Positions 36,396 through 46,500 of a stretch of DNA of 64,000 bases are shown here, one piece after another (within the stretch, counting starts at the first letter, position 1; each line of letters starts with the position of its first letter). The notes beneath the pieces were generated by a model. That model saw only the letters and a list, made by a program, of their open reading frames with translations, was not told the DNA's origin and did no database searches. The translations under genes were made by a program, and so were the position numbers. This DNA is from Gammaproteobacteria bacterium. GTDB taxonomy: Bacteria > Pseudomonadota > Gammaproteobacteria > Pseudomonadales > Azotimanducaceae. The DNA lies in NCBI GenBank assembly GCA_009845835.1, contig VXYV01000106.1, forward strand, positions 62,001 through 126,000, read 5' to 3'.

Positions 36396-37120
36396 CCTTT
36401 GCACTCTTTTTGCGCCCCTTCATAGAGACTTTCGTAAAGTTGGTTGAATATGTACGCACCAAGCTGCAAACCTTGCTCAATGTAATGTTTGCGTTCCGGT
36501 TTATCCCAGCTGTTTTCTATAACTTGGAAAAATTCATCAGCGTGTCGTTCATCGATTTCAGCATGTACGGTGTAATGCGTCAAAGCTTCCAGTTCAACCC
36601 ATCCACGTTTGACAACATTCGTCCCGATCTTTAAAGAAATCCCCGAAAAAGCTTGTTCGATGATGCCCATACAAGCGATCCCAACTTCTAGTTCAGCCAA
36701 CAGACAAGACCCAACTAAGACCGTATTGAATGCTCTGACTGACGGCCAAATACGCGATTCCAATGCTACTTCACTAGTATCGACACCGAGTGAGGCTAGA
36801 AAATTCGTGAAAGTCGTTTGGTGAAATTGAGACTCAGCAAACTCGCCATGTTCTTCCACGACATTGTGCAAGATGTTCAACCTTTGTCGAGGATCAGGGA
36901 TTCTCCCCACTAGAGCAGTCATTGGACGTGGGAAAAAGGTTACAGCAAAATAAAACTGGGCTTGCGAAACACAAAATTCCTTTCGCGACATCGTACCATT
37001 TTCCAACGCGGCTAAGTAACTGTTGTTGAGTATGTCGACCTCATTCAAGATCTCAAGTGCCCTTTTTGTTACTTGTAATTCGGTCGTAGAATGCTTATTT
37101 TGGTGGTCATTGGTTGTCAT
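36392..37120 (-). CDS. heme-oxygenase-like diiron oxidase (HDO/CADD/PqqC-like)
   Basis: 242-residue helical protein of the iron-containing redox enzyme family (heme-oxygenase-like diiron oxidases and oxygenases such as CADD, UndA, BesC and SznF). The six metal ligands expected for CADD-like proteins fit well: E93 and H100 in HGEFAESQFH, E155 in GIIEQAF, and H186, D190 and H193 in THYTVHAEIDERHADEFF. Their spacings of 7, 31, 4 and 3 are close to CADD. Enzymes of this group cleave or oxygenate amino acids or fatty acids. It is the last gene of a three-gene unit after a GNAT and a DUF3419 gene, so it probably acts on a product of those. TenA/PqqC are related folds without this metal set. Confidence 0.8.
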   Translation of the reverse strand: MTTNDHQNKHSTTELQVTKRALEILNEVDILNNSYLAALENGTMSRKEFCVSQAQFYFAVTFFPRPMTALVGRIPDPRQRLNILHNVVEEHGEFAESQFHQTTFTNFLASLGVDTSEVALESRIWPSVRAFNTVLVGSCLLAELEVGIACMGIIEQAFSGISLKIGTNVVKRGWVELEALTHYTVHAEIDERHADEFFQVIENSWDKPERKHYIEQGLQLGAYIFNQLYESLYEGAQKECKG

Positions 37121-37124
37121 TGAA

Positions 37125-38105
37125 CTAAATCTCCGAGGAGTAAACTAATTTTGAAATATCGGTGTCAAAACCGGTACCATAAATCGTTGCGGTGAATGTC
37201 TGACTAATTAATGAGTCAAGACTATCCGTAAATGTTTGGAGTCTCGAATACGGAACAGATACAAGTAAATCGGTGAACCCCAAGGCGTGTGCTTGTCCGA
37301 TCGCTGCTTCAATCACCGGCAGCATTTGTTCCGGTTCGTGATAGTAGAAATAGCTTAAATGTGCGAACATGATTTCATTGTCTTTTTCATCGTAAAGTCT
37401 TTTTGTCCTGCGTGTATCCTCTAGCATACCTTGAACACCATTACTCATGTCTAGGATGCGATTTGGACGAACGACAGATCTGGGAACTAAATTTCGATTA
37501 ATCCAAACTGGTAGTAGCGAAGCACTGACATCATCAGTATTGGGTAAAAAATCAATTACCATCTCATGTCGATAGTGTTCGACGCTTTCCTTTGTGGGTA
37601 GATTTAGCAAGGCTACTCTACCTTTACATTTGAACTCCGGTATCCCATTTCGTCCGGTGTAGAGATCTGGAGTTTTCACCGTTCCGTCCATTACAACGGA
37701 ATAAGCACTCGTAATTTTTATTTCACTCAACCACTCAAATACATGAGAGATTAGTTTTCCAAGGACACCACTACCCTGTCGCTCGTGCGCGATTTTTATG
37801 TCGGCAACATAAGCAATTCGGGCGTCTTTACAGTTGCTAATACCTCTTGAATCGCGAATCGCAACGCTAAGAACTCCAATCACTATTTCGTCTTCTACCG
37901 CGAGAAAGCAAGTCGCTTTTCCAATCGACTCAAAAAACGCGGTGTAATTGCCCGGATGTTCAATTCGAAACTTCCGATTCGAACCCAATGGATACCAAAA
38001 CTGTCGTTCAAATTCTCGTAGTTTATCTCCCCAGGGATCTATGTTTTCGATTCCCAGCTGGTGCACTTCTACTTTATCGACGCGAAATGTGCTCTTGTCA
38101 GTCAC
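37125..38105 (-). CDS. GNAT-family N-acyltransferase
   Basis: 326 residues, GTG start overlapping the DUF3419 stop by eight bases. The N-terminal half is a GNAT domain: TCFLAVEDEIVIGVLSVAIRD, then the acetyl-CoA-binding strand and loop IAYVADIKIAHERQGSGVLGKLI with a Q-x-x-G-x-x-G-like pyrophosphate loop. The C-terminal half (about 170-326) is less typical and may be a second GNAT-like unit. It lies between the methionine-derived aminocarboxypropyl transferase-like gene and the diiron oxidase, with near-zero spacing on both sides, so it likely acylates an amine made or used in that pathway. Substrate unknown. Confidence 0.78.
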   Translation of the reverse strand: MTDKSTFRVDKVEVHQLGIENIDPWGDKLREFERQFWYPLGSNRKFRIEHPGNYTAFFESIGKATCFLAVEDEIVIGVLSVAIRDSRGISNCKDARIAYVADIKIAHERQGSGVLGKLISHVFEWLSEIKITSAYSVVMDGTVKTPDLYTGRNGIPEFKCKGRVALLNLPTKESVEHYRHEMVIDFLPNTDDVSASLLPVWINRNLVPRSVVRPNRILDMSNGVQGMLEDTRRTKRLYDEKDNEIMFAHLSYFYYHEPEQMLPVIEAAIGQAHALGFTDLLVSVPYSRLQTFTDSLDSLISQTFTATIYGTGFDTDISKLVYSSEI

Positions 38106-39192
38106 ATTTTTGACCTAAATGTATGGATCGATAGAAGAAACTTCGATCGTTTGCATGAAGTTGATCTGACTCTTCACTATGCCACAAAAATCGATCACCT
38201 AATTGACGAATCGCTAGATCAGAGTTTAATTGTCGAATCAAAGTATACCCATTGTTTTGCAATCTACTCCAGGTACTTTCAAGCAATTGGTGTGCTTCGT
38301 CTTCACTAAGCCAATCTAAGACGTTGGATAAGTGAATGTAATCGTATTTTTCATCGACCTGTACCAAATATTCCTGAATCGATGTTTCGAAAAATCGGTA
38401 AGTTATTTTGCTTTTCGATTGCGGTAACTGCAACCACATCACACGTTGGTTCGGCGGGTTCTTCGCCAATAGCATTTGCCAAAGATATGGATTTGACTGC
38501 GCTCTGAAATTTTTCAGGCACCACAGTGTACGTTCACGAAAGTGTTTTGAAAAATCCGTAATTCGATTCCTAGTCGCTTCAGGACCGAATAGTTGTTGCA
38601 AAATCGGTAAATCCATCACTTCGTTCAAAATGTAGGCCAAGTCACTAGTAAAGTTATGGTGATCTGTGATCCAGTTCTTCTGCGCGATCGTGTCGTTCAA
38701 GGAGAACAATTCTTCGAGTTTTAACTCTGTTTGTTGTAGGAACCTATCTCTAATCGCGCGGAATATAGCTTCGTATCGACCGCAGTAATCTAGTCCTAAT
38801 ATTGCAATATCTGACAAAGATCCCAAGTCTTCAAGTTTTATGTCAATAGAGTTAGCAAGGTCTTCACTCAGTTCTAATCTTCGTTCCTGTGCCATTGGGT
38901 CATGACCCAACAAGCAAGTCCGCATGCTTATTTCGAAATGTTCGAGTAGACGTAATTTAATCTTGCAAAGTATCAGTTGTGCGGGATTTGGATCAACAAC
39001 GTGAATTGTTTGGACTGTCGATTCTTGGGCTAATGCTGCAATCGTACATCCTCCCGAACCGATCATTAATAACTTGGACTTTTGGGGTAGTTTTTGGGCG
39101 ACCCTTTGATCTAGAACAGGGTCTTCCCTAACTTGGCAAAACCTGATGGGAAAGTTCAAGGCTTGTTGGACCCACTGTGGGAACGTATTCAA
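38098..39192 (-). CDS. DUF3419 protein, BtaA-like SAM aminocarboxypropyl transferase
   Basis: 364 residues, TTG start (no upstream ATG before an in-frame stop). The family includes BtaA, which moves the 3-amino-3-carboxypropyl group of S-adenosylmethionine onto diacylglycerol for betaine lipids. Visible landmarks are FCQVREDPVLDQRV, the SAM-binding KLLMIGSGGCTIAALA and IHVVDPNPAQ, and a C-terminal methyltransferase-like DYIHLSNVLDWLSEDEA. No BtaB-type N-methyltransferase follows, so the product may not be a betaine lipid. It leads a unit with the GNAT and diiron enzyme. A palindrome lies about 20 bases upstream of the start. Confidence 0.8.
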   Translation of the reverse strand: MNTFPQWVQQALNFPIRFCQVREDPVLDQRVAQKLPQKSKLLMIGSGGCTIAALAQESTVQTIHVVDPNPAQLILCKIKLRLLEHFEISMRTCLLGHDPMAQERRLELSEDLANSIDIKLEDLGSLSDIAILGLDYCGRYEAIFRAIRDRFLQQTELKLEELFSLNDTIAQKNWITDHHNFTSDLAYILNEVMDLPILQQLFGPEATRNRITDFSKHFRERTLWCLKNFRAQSNPYLWQMLLAKNPPNQRVMWLQLPQSKSKITYRFFETSIQEYLVQVDEKYDYIHLSNVLDWLSEDEAHQLLESTWSRLQNNGYTLIRQLNSDLAIRQLGDRFLWHSEESDQLHANDRSFFYRSIHLGQKCD

Positions 39193-39425
39193 TCGAGAAT
39201 CTTCTTGTCGAGGTAAGACCTCTTACCCCCGTACTCTGTCATTCCCTTTTCACTTGGGGTAGAGGGGATCCAACAAGACTTAGTTTCGCTGCGAGATTTC
39301 AAACAATCGTTCCGGGAATTCTTCAACATCGGGAGGTTTTCTTCATCTCCAATATTCGCAAAATTTTCGAAACGTAGTGAAATCTCTTGCCTTACATTCG
39401 AGTAGTACGTTGCATCGTCCGCCAA
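39189..39425 (-). CDS. possible 78-aa leader gene of the DUF3419 unit
   Basis: A TTG-started reverse frame whose TGA overlaps the DUF3419 TTG start (TTGA), an arrangement seen in coupled genes. The predicted product is polar (Ser, Lys, Asn and Glu rich), with no membrane segment and no family I recognise. No Shine-Dalgarno sequence is visible and an inverted repeat lies within it, so it may be only an open frame in the leader. Confidence 0.22.
   Translation of the reverse strand: MADDATYYSNVRQEISLRFENFANIGDEENLPMLKNSRNDCLKSRSETKSCWIPSTPSEKGMTEYGGKRSYLDKKILD
39210..39227. promoter_or_regulatory. palindromic site upstream of DUF3419 gene
   Basis: GGTAAGA-CC-TCTTACC (39212-39227), a perfect 7-bp inverted repeat with a two-base centre, about 20 bases before the start codon of the DUF3419 gene. 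The position suits a repressor operator. An overlapping alternative hairpin, GAGGT-AAG-ACCTC (39210-39222), could fold in mRNA. Confidence 0.45.
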
Positions 39426-39479
39426 ACTTAATCTCGTTTTAGCATTGCGAAGCTCATAAGATTGATTTTGATACGATGG

Positions 39480-40577
39480 CTATCGCTCCTGATGTTCCAA
39501 CGACATTTGCACTAGCGGAATTTCAAACTCTTGCATTGATCTACCACGACGACTCACAAACTTCGCTTGAATCTGTTCCTCATTCCAATCAATTGTAAGC
39601 CATCCAAAGTTATTTACGCGGACATTATTTTCCGACATTCGATAGCGATTTTCTTCATTTGCACCGAATCCGACACCCGAAGTCATTGAACTCGAAGTGA
39701 ACTCGTACAGATCAAAACTTAAGTCCTCGTGCTCGGTCGCAGATAACTTCGAGGCTTCTGCCAAGTGTCGATCCCCACTCAACAAAATAGTTTGAGCACT
39801 AGCATACGACAACAAACGTATCAATCTGTCACGTTCGTGCGGCATCCCACCCCATCGTTCTGAACAATGATCAATAGGGATAACCTGAATGCTGGATACT
39901 AGTATGTGAAGATCGGCTTCCTGTTCAAGTCTGGACTCCAGCCATCGCCATTGTTCTTTACCCAAAAGTGTTTTCGATTCATCTTCTGTTGGTACTACTT
40001 GCCCAACTCGACAATGTCGCCATGTACTGAATCGCTTCCATGGAGACTTGAACGAACGGGTATCCAACAATATAAACTGTATTCGATTACCAAAAAATTC
40101 GAGAAAATGCGCTTGAAATACACCCTGGGGTAGGTCGATATCGAAAGGTATACCGTACCAAAAATTCAAGAATTGTTTTTGAGATAATGCCTTAAGACTA
40201 AATTCTGCTCCCGAATCGTTAGGACCGTAGTCATGATCATCCCAGGTCGCGAAAATGTTGGTTCCAGACTGAACTAATCGGCGAAATCCCTTACTTTTGC
40301 GGAGTCGTTCGTAATCCGATTTAAAGACTTCAATCGTTGAGTCGTCACGTAGCGTAGATGCGTCTATATAGACATTGTCTCCCATGAACAGAAACACGTC
40401 AGGGTCTCGTTTTACTAACGTATTCCATAATCGATGATTCGGATTCTTATCGTCAATACACGAACCAAATCCTATCGACGTTTCGGCGACTGAGTATGAG
40501 AAGACACAGAGAAATGGTAGACCGAAAAACAAAATTCCTACCCCTAAACGATCTGTTCCACTACGAATAAACTTCAT
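39480..40577 (-). CDS. PhoD-like alkaline phosphatase / metallophosphatase
   Basis: Secreted phosphodiesterase-type enzyme of the PhoD family. The ATG at 40577 is used; the frame extends to a TTG three codons upstream. The signal peptide is MKFIRSGTDRLGVGILFFG followed by a hydrophobic stretch ending SVAE. Metal-site motifs are IGFGSCIDDKN (with the conserved Cys), FLFMGDNVYID, ATWDDHDYGPNDSG and LLSGDRHLAEA, which together are diagnostic. About 365 residues. It begins 16 bases after the cobT stop on the same strand and so sits in an operon with cobS-cobT, although no functional link is obvious. Confidence 0.87.
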   Translation of the reverse strand: MKFIRSGTDRLGVGILFFGLPFLCVFSYSVAETSIGFGSCIDDKNPNHRLWNTLVKRDPDVFLFMGDNVYIDASTLRDDSTIEVFKSDYERLRKSKGFRRLVQSGTNIFATWDDHDYGPNDSGAEFSLKALSQKQFLNFWYGIPFDIDLPQGVFQAHFLEFFGNRIQFILLDTRSFKSPWKRFSTWRHCRVGQVVPTEDESKTLLGKEQWRWLESRLEQEADLHILVSSIQVIPIDHCSERWGGMPHERDRLIRLLSYASAQTILLSGDRHLAEASKLSATEHEDLSFDLYEFTSSSMTSGVGFGANEENRYRMSENNVRVNNFGWLTIDWNEEQIQAKFVSRRGRSMQEFEIPLVQMSLEHQER

Positions 40578-40593
40578 ACCAGTCAAATCTCAA

Positions 40594-42396
40594 TCAATTG
40601 TGTAACTCAAACAGTTCTGAAAGTTGATCCATCATAGCACCCCCAAGCTGTTCAGCATCCGTAATGGTCACAGCTCGGCGATAATGATTCGTAACGTCGT
40701 GACCAATACCAATCGCTACTAATTCAACGGAAGATTGCTGTTCAATCCTCCCAATCACATAAGAGAGATGTTGTTCCAAGTAATTACTGGGATTAGCTAA
40801 TAAGGTGGAATTGTCAACTGGTAGACCATCAGAAATTACCATCAGTATCTTACGTTGTTCTGGGCGACGCATGAGTCGATCGTGAGCCCATAGCAATGCT
40901 TCTCCATCGATGTTTTCCTTTAACAGACCTTCCTGCATCATCAAGCCTAGATTTTTTCTACACCGACGCCAAGGAATGTCAGCGTTTTTGTACACAATGT
41001 GCAATAAGTCATTCAAACGTCCAGGATTAGCAGGTTTACCAGAATTCAACCACAACTCACGCGAGTAACCACCACGCCATGCAGTTGTAGTAAATCCCAA
41101 GATTTCAACGCCGACGCCACATCGTTCTAGTGTTCGTCCCAAAATGTCACCTGACATCGCTGCTGTGACAATGGACCGACCACGCATTGAGCCAGAACTA
41201 TCGATGAGAATGGTTACGATTGTGTCGCGAAATTGCATTTCTCGTTCTTGTTTGAAAACCAGTGGACTCATAGGATCGACGATCACTTGATCGAGTCGTG
41301 ACACATCCAATATACCTTCGTCCAAGTTAAACTCCCAACTACGACGCTGCCTGGCCAGCAACCTTCGCTGCAATCTGTTTGCAAGTTTAGCTGTGACTGA
41401 ACGTAACGGCAATAGCTGTTCATCTAGTTCAGCCCGAAGTCTTAACAACTCTTCCCCACTACACAACTCTTCCGCGTTAGCAACTTTGTCAAACGCAGTA
41501 GTAAAAGAAGAGTACAGCTTGTCATCTGGTATGTTCCCAAACCGATCCACATTGTCGACTGCAGATTCCGATTCATCGGCTTCGGAACCAAACTCCGATG
41601 ATTCGGATTCGGCTTCTGTTGAAGAGCCCTCAACATCCTGGATGTCTGTACCTTTTTCCGCATCTTGTCGCGAATCGGTACTCGTCGACTGTTCGGTGCT
41701 TGTTTCCTCCGACTCAGTAGTCGACGTATCTTGGTGCTCACTTGTATCTTGTTCAACATCAGGTGATTCAAGGCCTAAATCTCTAATGATTTGACAACAC
41801 CGGACAGCAAAGTCTTGTTGGTTATTGATACTGCCAGCTAGCGCACGGACACTGTCACCGACTTGATCCATGACGTAATCTTGCCAATGATTCGCCACAG
41901 CTGCTGCAGCGGGTGGCAGCTCACGTTTAGTTAAATGTTGCCGTACCAGAAGACCCACAGCGACACTCAGAGGGATTTCAGTTTTCGCGGTGGTCCGGTC
42001 TAAGTGGATCTGTTCACATTCTCGCTCAAGAGCGGAATCAAGATTGTGGGCAACACCAATCATTTCAAGCGAACCTATAGCTGAAATTCTCGCTTCTTCC
42101 ACCCACTGATATAGTTCTTGTGCGACCCCTGAAGCCGGGGAATGGTGGTGGTGTACACTAGCGTTGTGATGTCTAACTTTTAACGCTAATTGATCACTAA
42201 TTCCCCGAACCTGATCTAGTTCCTTGATGGAACATCCGATAGTTGGTGACTTAACCGTGACGGACTTACCATGAAGCGAGGGTGTACCTAAACTGAAACT
42301 GACATCTAAGTCCGTTTCATCCGCGATTGCTCGCATCGTAGATGTCAACGCACGTTTAAAAGCCTCTAACGGATTGTCAAAGAGATTGTCCGTCAT
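40594..42396 (-). CDS. cobT: CobT-like cobaltochelatase subunit (VWA)
   Basis: VWA-domain subunit that with the AAA+ partner CobS assists cobalt insertion by CobN in aerobic cobalamin synthesis. 600 residues. N-terminal helical region (about 1-210), an acidic Ser/Glu/Asp-rich linker (about 215-290), a region with [19 protein letters not shown], and a C-terminal VWA domain with intact MIDAS DSSGS (399-403). [15 protein letters not shown] and [13 protein letters not shown] are typical of CobT. It overlaps cobS by 20 bases. CobN is not in the window, so the pair may serve another metal-chelatase-like complex or act with a distant CobN. Confidence 0.9.
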   Translation of the reverse strand: MTDNLFDNPLEAFKRALTSTMRAIADETDLDVSFSLGTPSLHGKSVTVKSPTIGCSIKELDQVRGISDQLALKVRHHNASVHHHHSPASGVAQELYQWVEEARISAIGSLEMIGVAHNLDSALERECEQIHLDRTTAKTEIPLSVAVGLLVRQHLTKRELPPAAAAVANHWQDYVMDQVGDSVRALAGSINNQQDFAVRCCQIIRDLGLESPDVEQDTSEHQDTSTTESEETSTEQSTSTDSRQDAEKGTDIQDVEGSSTEAESESSEFGSEADESESAVDNVDRFGNIPDDKLYSSFTTAFDKVANAEELCSGEELLRLRAELDEQLLPLRSVTAKLANRLQRRLLARQRRSWEFNLDEGILDVSRLDQVIVDPMSPLVFKQEREMQFRDTIVTILIDSSGSMRGRSIVTAAMSGDILGRTLERCGVGVEILGFTTTAWRGGYSRELWLNSGKPANPGRLNDLLHIVYKNADIPWRRCRKNLGLMMQEGLLKENIDGEALLWAHDRLMRRPEQRKILMVISDGLPVDNSTLLANPSNYLEQHLSYVIGRIEQQSSVELVAIGIGHDVTNHYRRAVTITDAEQLGGAMMDQLSELFELHN

Positions 42397-43405
42397 AGGG
42401 CTCTCTCGTGGTTCTTAAAGTAATTCCCGTAGAGGCATCGCCGAGATCGGTCCCCATACACCGTTGATAGTACTCCGCAATAGTCGGGCGTTCCAATTCA
42501 TCGCACTTATTCATGTAAGTGACTCTAAATCCAAACGCTAAGTCATCAAAAATATCGGCATTTTCAGCCCACGTTAGTACTGTTCTCGGTGACATTACAA
42601 CCGATACATCGCCGTTCACAAAACCTCGCCGGGTTAGTTCTGCTAGACGAACCATATTCGAGATTACCTCGCGCCCATTTTCCCGTTCATGCCAACTTTG
42701 TGCTTTCCCGTACACAATTTCAACTTCTACGTCGTGTGGTAAGTAGTTCAAAGTAGCGACGATATTCCATCGATCCATCTGACCTTGATTGATTTGTTGT
42801 GTCCCGTGGTACATACCTGTAGTATCGCCTAGACCCACAGTATTCGTCGTACAAAACATCCGAAACCAAGGATGAGGAGTAATCACACGGTTTTGATCTA
42901 ACAAAGTGAGCTTTCCTTCGATCTCAAGTACTCGTTGAATTACAAACATCACATCGGGTCGACCTGCATCGTATTCGTCAAACACAATACAGGTAGGATG
43001 TTGTAAAGCCCACGGTAAGATCCCCTCTTTGAAGGTAGTTACTTGCAAACCATCTTCGATTACGATTGCATCCTTACCGACCAAGTCGATTCGGCTTATG
43101 TGGCTATCTAAATTTACTCGAATACAAGGCCAGTTCAAGCGCGCGGCAATTTGTTCTATATGGGTTGACTTTCCGGTTCCGTGATACCCTTGAATCATCA
43201 CTCTTCGGTTGTGGGTGAAACCTGCCAAAATAGCTAGAGTCGTATCGTGATCAAAGCGATATTCCTTATCTATGAGTGGCACATAGTCCGTCCTCTCGCT
43301 GAATCCAGGTACTTTGATGTCAACATCTAAGTCGAACGTACCAGCGACGTCGACTAACCGGTCTGGAGATAATTCGGGACTTAGCCCCGATTCACTAAGT
43401 TTCAC
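42377..43405 (-). CDS. cobS: CobS-like cobaltochelatase AAA+ subunit
   Basis: AAA+ ATPase of the MoxR/CobS group, 342 residues, GTG start. The N-terminal stretch [19 protein letters not shown] is CobS-like. Walker A is GYHGTGKS (73-80), Walker B is [10 protein letters not shown] (D143/E144), and [20 protein letters not shown] and [17 protein letters not shown] are conserved CobS segments. Adjacent CobT supplies the VWA partner. The 147-base gap upstream separates it from the methylase gene of the defence island and must hold its promoter. Confidence 0.92.
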   Translation of the reverse strand: MKLSESGLSPELSPDRLVDVAGTFDLDVDIKVPGFSERTDYVPLIDKEYRFDHDTTLAILAGFTHNRRVMIQGYHGTGKSTHIEQIAARLNWPCIRVNLDSHISRIDLVGKDAIVIEDGLQVTTFKEGILPWALQHPTCIVFDEYDAGRPDVMFVIQRVLEIEGKLTLLDQNRVITPHPWFRMFCTTNTVGLGDTTGMYHGTQQINQGQMDRWNIVATLNYLPHDVEVEIVYGKAQSWHERENGREVISNMVRLAELTRRGFVNGDVSVVMSPRTVLTWAENADIFDDLAFGFRVTYMNKCDELERPTIAEYYQRCMGTDLGDASTGITLRTTREPYDGQSL

Positions 43406-43552
43406 TTGATAATTTAGGGGGTATATTCAGGAATGATGGGGATAGGTAAATTTTACGAGTTCTACATTCTCGTTTGTGACTCTTGTTTACCTTAAACTCA
43501 GTTGCAACTCAATCTGAATGTAATTACCATTTGTGTATCACGACCCAACAAA

Positions 43553-46500
43553 TCAGTCTGACGAATGACCAACTGACATAAGTTCATCAGTAGTTGAGCT
43601 TATGTCTTTTAACAAACGTTCTGACAAATTATTCCGAATCCATTTACTCAGTCGTACTTGCGACCAATCTACATGTTGAGCAATTAATTCACGGGCTTCC
43701 ATCTCGACCTTCTGAACTAACTTTACTAATTCAAGATGTAGTGAATTAGCGCGATCAAATTTCGGTATCGGTACCTTCCGCCACAAATGTGCATGAAAAT
43801 GTCGATCCGTTTCCCGTGTCTCGGAAAGTCGTTGTCTTAGCGAGTCAGCGTTCAGAATCCCAACCAAATAATAGGCTTCTTCTATACTCTCTGCATCGAA
43901 GTAAAAACAAGTCTCATCTACCAGCCGGGTGTTTGGGACTCGCGCTGCGCGTACAATCTTTCCTCCTTCGTTATACACGACCCGTGAATGTCTCTCCGTT
44001 ACCTTAACTTGAGCAGTAATTTTGTTGTAATAATTCAGATTATCAATGAGAGTATTTGGCGTACCGATTGCCTTGTTAGTAGGACTATCTTCCCATTTTG
44101 CACTGACGTCTCGCCAAAAATCCACCTTCATTGCTTCTTCGGTCGGAACCATCATCTGCTGTTCCAGCAGAAGTGGTAATACAATCTTTGAGCACTGATT
44201 TCTTATTGCGAACGGCAAGAGATCATATGATCGAACAACATCATGAATCCACGACCTAGGTACTGTAAATGGAATCGCCGAAAAATTTCTCCAATGTGCT
44301 TGCTTGGACGGTACGGTCTCTCCTCGTGCTATGCCGTCGGAACCAAGACTTAGAGATTTCAAGTCGACTCGCACCAAGATGTGGGGCCTAAAACATGCAC
44401 CTTGACGAAAGACGGATCTACCAGACTGCGTAGATACATAGTCTGAAGGTGTTGATTCGTTTTGCTGATTATCTATATCCAAGTTTAATACTCTAGTCTT
44501 AACGATAGACCATGGGTCACTTGCTTCAATCCGTAGCTTATTAGACTTCATCGACAAACGTCTCACGCCACTTTCGCAACCGATATACCATACAGCTGCG
44601 GCTGCTGTGGTGAACGGAGGTTTTTTCGTAGACAAATCAAGTGATTTAATCTGCTCGTGTTGACTATATAACTGTATCCGAAAATTTTGCCACGTGCCTG
44701 CAGATATAGACGCGGCATTCAGGACCCATGCCGCAGGACTTTGACTTTCATCCAGGTACATGTTCGAACACTGTAACACAAACGTACTTGCAACATCGAA
44801 GCTCGAGGCCCGTCGACCACCGACCCAAACATTTAGACGCTTAGCTAAATCCTTGAAAGTCTCCTTACGATGTGGATTTCGAATAGTATTCAATGTAATC
44901 CAGGGTGGATTCGCCAATATTCGATTAACTTTTCTCTCAGCCAATAATGTCGGAGAAATCCAATTATTGACATGGAAAGCCCAAATCCCATTCCCATCGT
45001 GCGCACATATCTCTCGGAGTTCCACAAAGCTACGCTTCATTAACTCATGGTCGTCCTTATCTAAATCTGCGATTAAATCTTCAGGGACGTCCTTCTGGCC
45101 ATTCGCTAAGTCAGTGAAACGTTTCATGTCTCGAGTAAACTCTGGTCGTTTCACAAAGGCACGAGGTAACGTAAACATGCGATTACTACTCGGTGAACGA
45201 AATGTAAAACTCTCTTGACCTGGTCGAACTCGCATGAAATCTATTTCTTGCATACCTTGCCCCCATTCGGCTAACAACGAATCACCCTGCCAAATGTTTA
45301 ATGCTGAATCACCTCGCGAGGGTACTGCCGGTAAACTCCGCAGTAATGTCGTCTGCGCAAACTCTACTGCAACCGGATGAATATCTATTCCAAATACCAA
45401 CCGTGCTATCGCGTCTGCTTGCTCTACCCGAGTCAGTTCAAACTCACGAACCCCGGAGATGGTATGCAACCGTTTCGCAGCATGGTAAAGAAATGTACCA
45501 GAACCACAAGTCGGATCCAATACACCCCATGGGCGAAATTTCGATAAGTCAGAGTCTCTCCCAAACCTTAAGGAAGCCTGCATCGCGTCGCGACACCAAC
45601 TCTCATCCAAGACTTCTTCGACTAGCATTTCCGCTAACCAGTTTGGCGTGTAATACTCGCCGTATACTTTCCGTTGCGATTTCGGAACTATCTCTTGATA
45701 TAAAGTCTGCAATATATCGCCTTGACGTTTCCGCCAATCAAACGAATCCGTCTTGATTTGAACATCTCGAATCCAATTTGATCCATCTTCTACCTGACCT
45801 ACCCAGTTGATAAATCCTTGGGTTTGTAAGCGTTCCCGTTCGACAGTGTTTCGACCATCTGGATCGAGTAACGCACTTCTGATCGAACGGGCAAACGACA
45901 CTAAAGCACAATGTCGAACAAACATTGACTGTGCTTCAGCTTCATCTCCGTATTCCATGCCAGACGCTCGAATCGAATCCCACCAAAGGTTGAATTGAAT
46001 CTTTGCGGCTCTAGAATTCCGAACTTGATCCCAAATCGTATGTAATTGAGCCACGTCTTTGGCGTATAGCAATTGTGGTTGAGCTGGGGCTAATGGTTTA
46101 CTTCCATCTTGACCCAGATTGTTGAGAAACTGAAGCAGTAGATTTGGATTGGATTCGGCATCAATCACCTGGGGTTCGATTGATATTGGCTCTAACGCAC
46201 CCAGTGCGTCTTGCCACTTCCAAATGTACCATAAACAACCATCGGTAAGTATGGCAGTCCATTCCAAATTCTGAGACTGTTCCACTTGCAAGTAATCAAA
46301 CTCTAGCTGACGTAGACCGACAATGTACCGCCGAATCTGTTCAAACTGCTTACCGCCTGACGATAGCTGTGATTTAACCAGTTTACCGGTTGCTTTGCAC
46401 TCGATAAAGCTGCGACGACCATGTAGATATGTGTCAACAGGACCAGTACCAGTCTCCCACTGTTGCTCGGGTGCCAAATCCAATGCTGAACAAAGATTGA

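Noticed and set aside
41393..41794. Ser-rich forward frame opposite the acidic linker of cobT
   Set aside because: Antisense shadow of the low-complexity linker with no ribosome-binding site.
42377..43405. Calling cobS-cobT a magnesium chelatase pair (BchI/BchD)
   Set aside because: CobS and CobT motifs fit better, CobT lacks the AAA half of BchD, and no chlorophyll genes are present.
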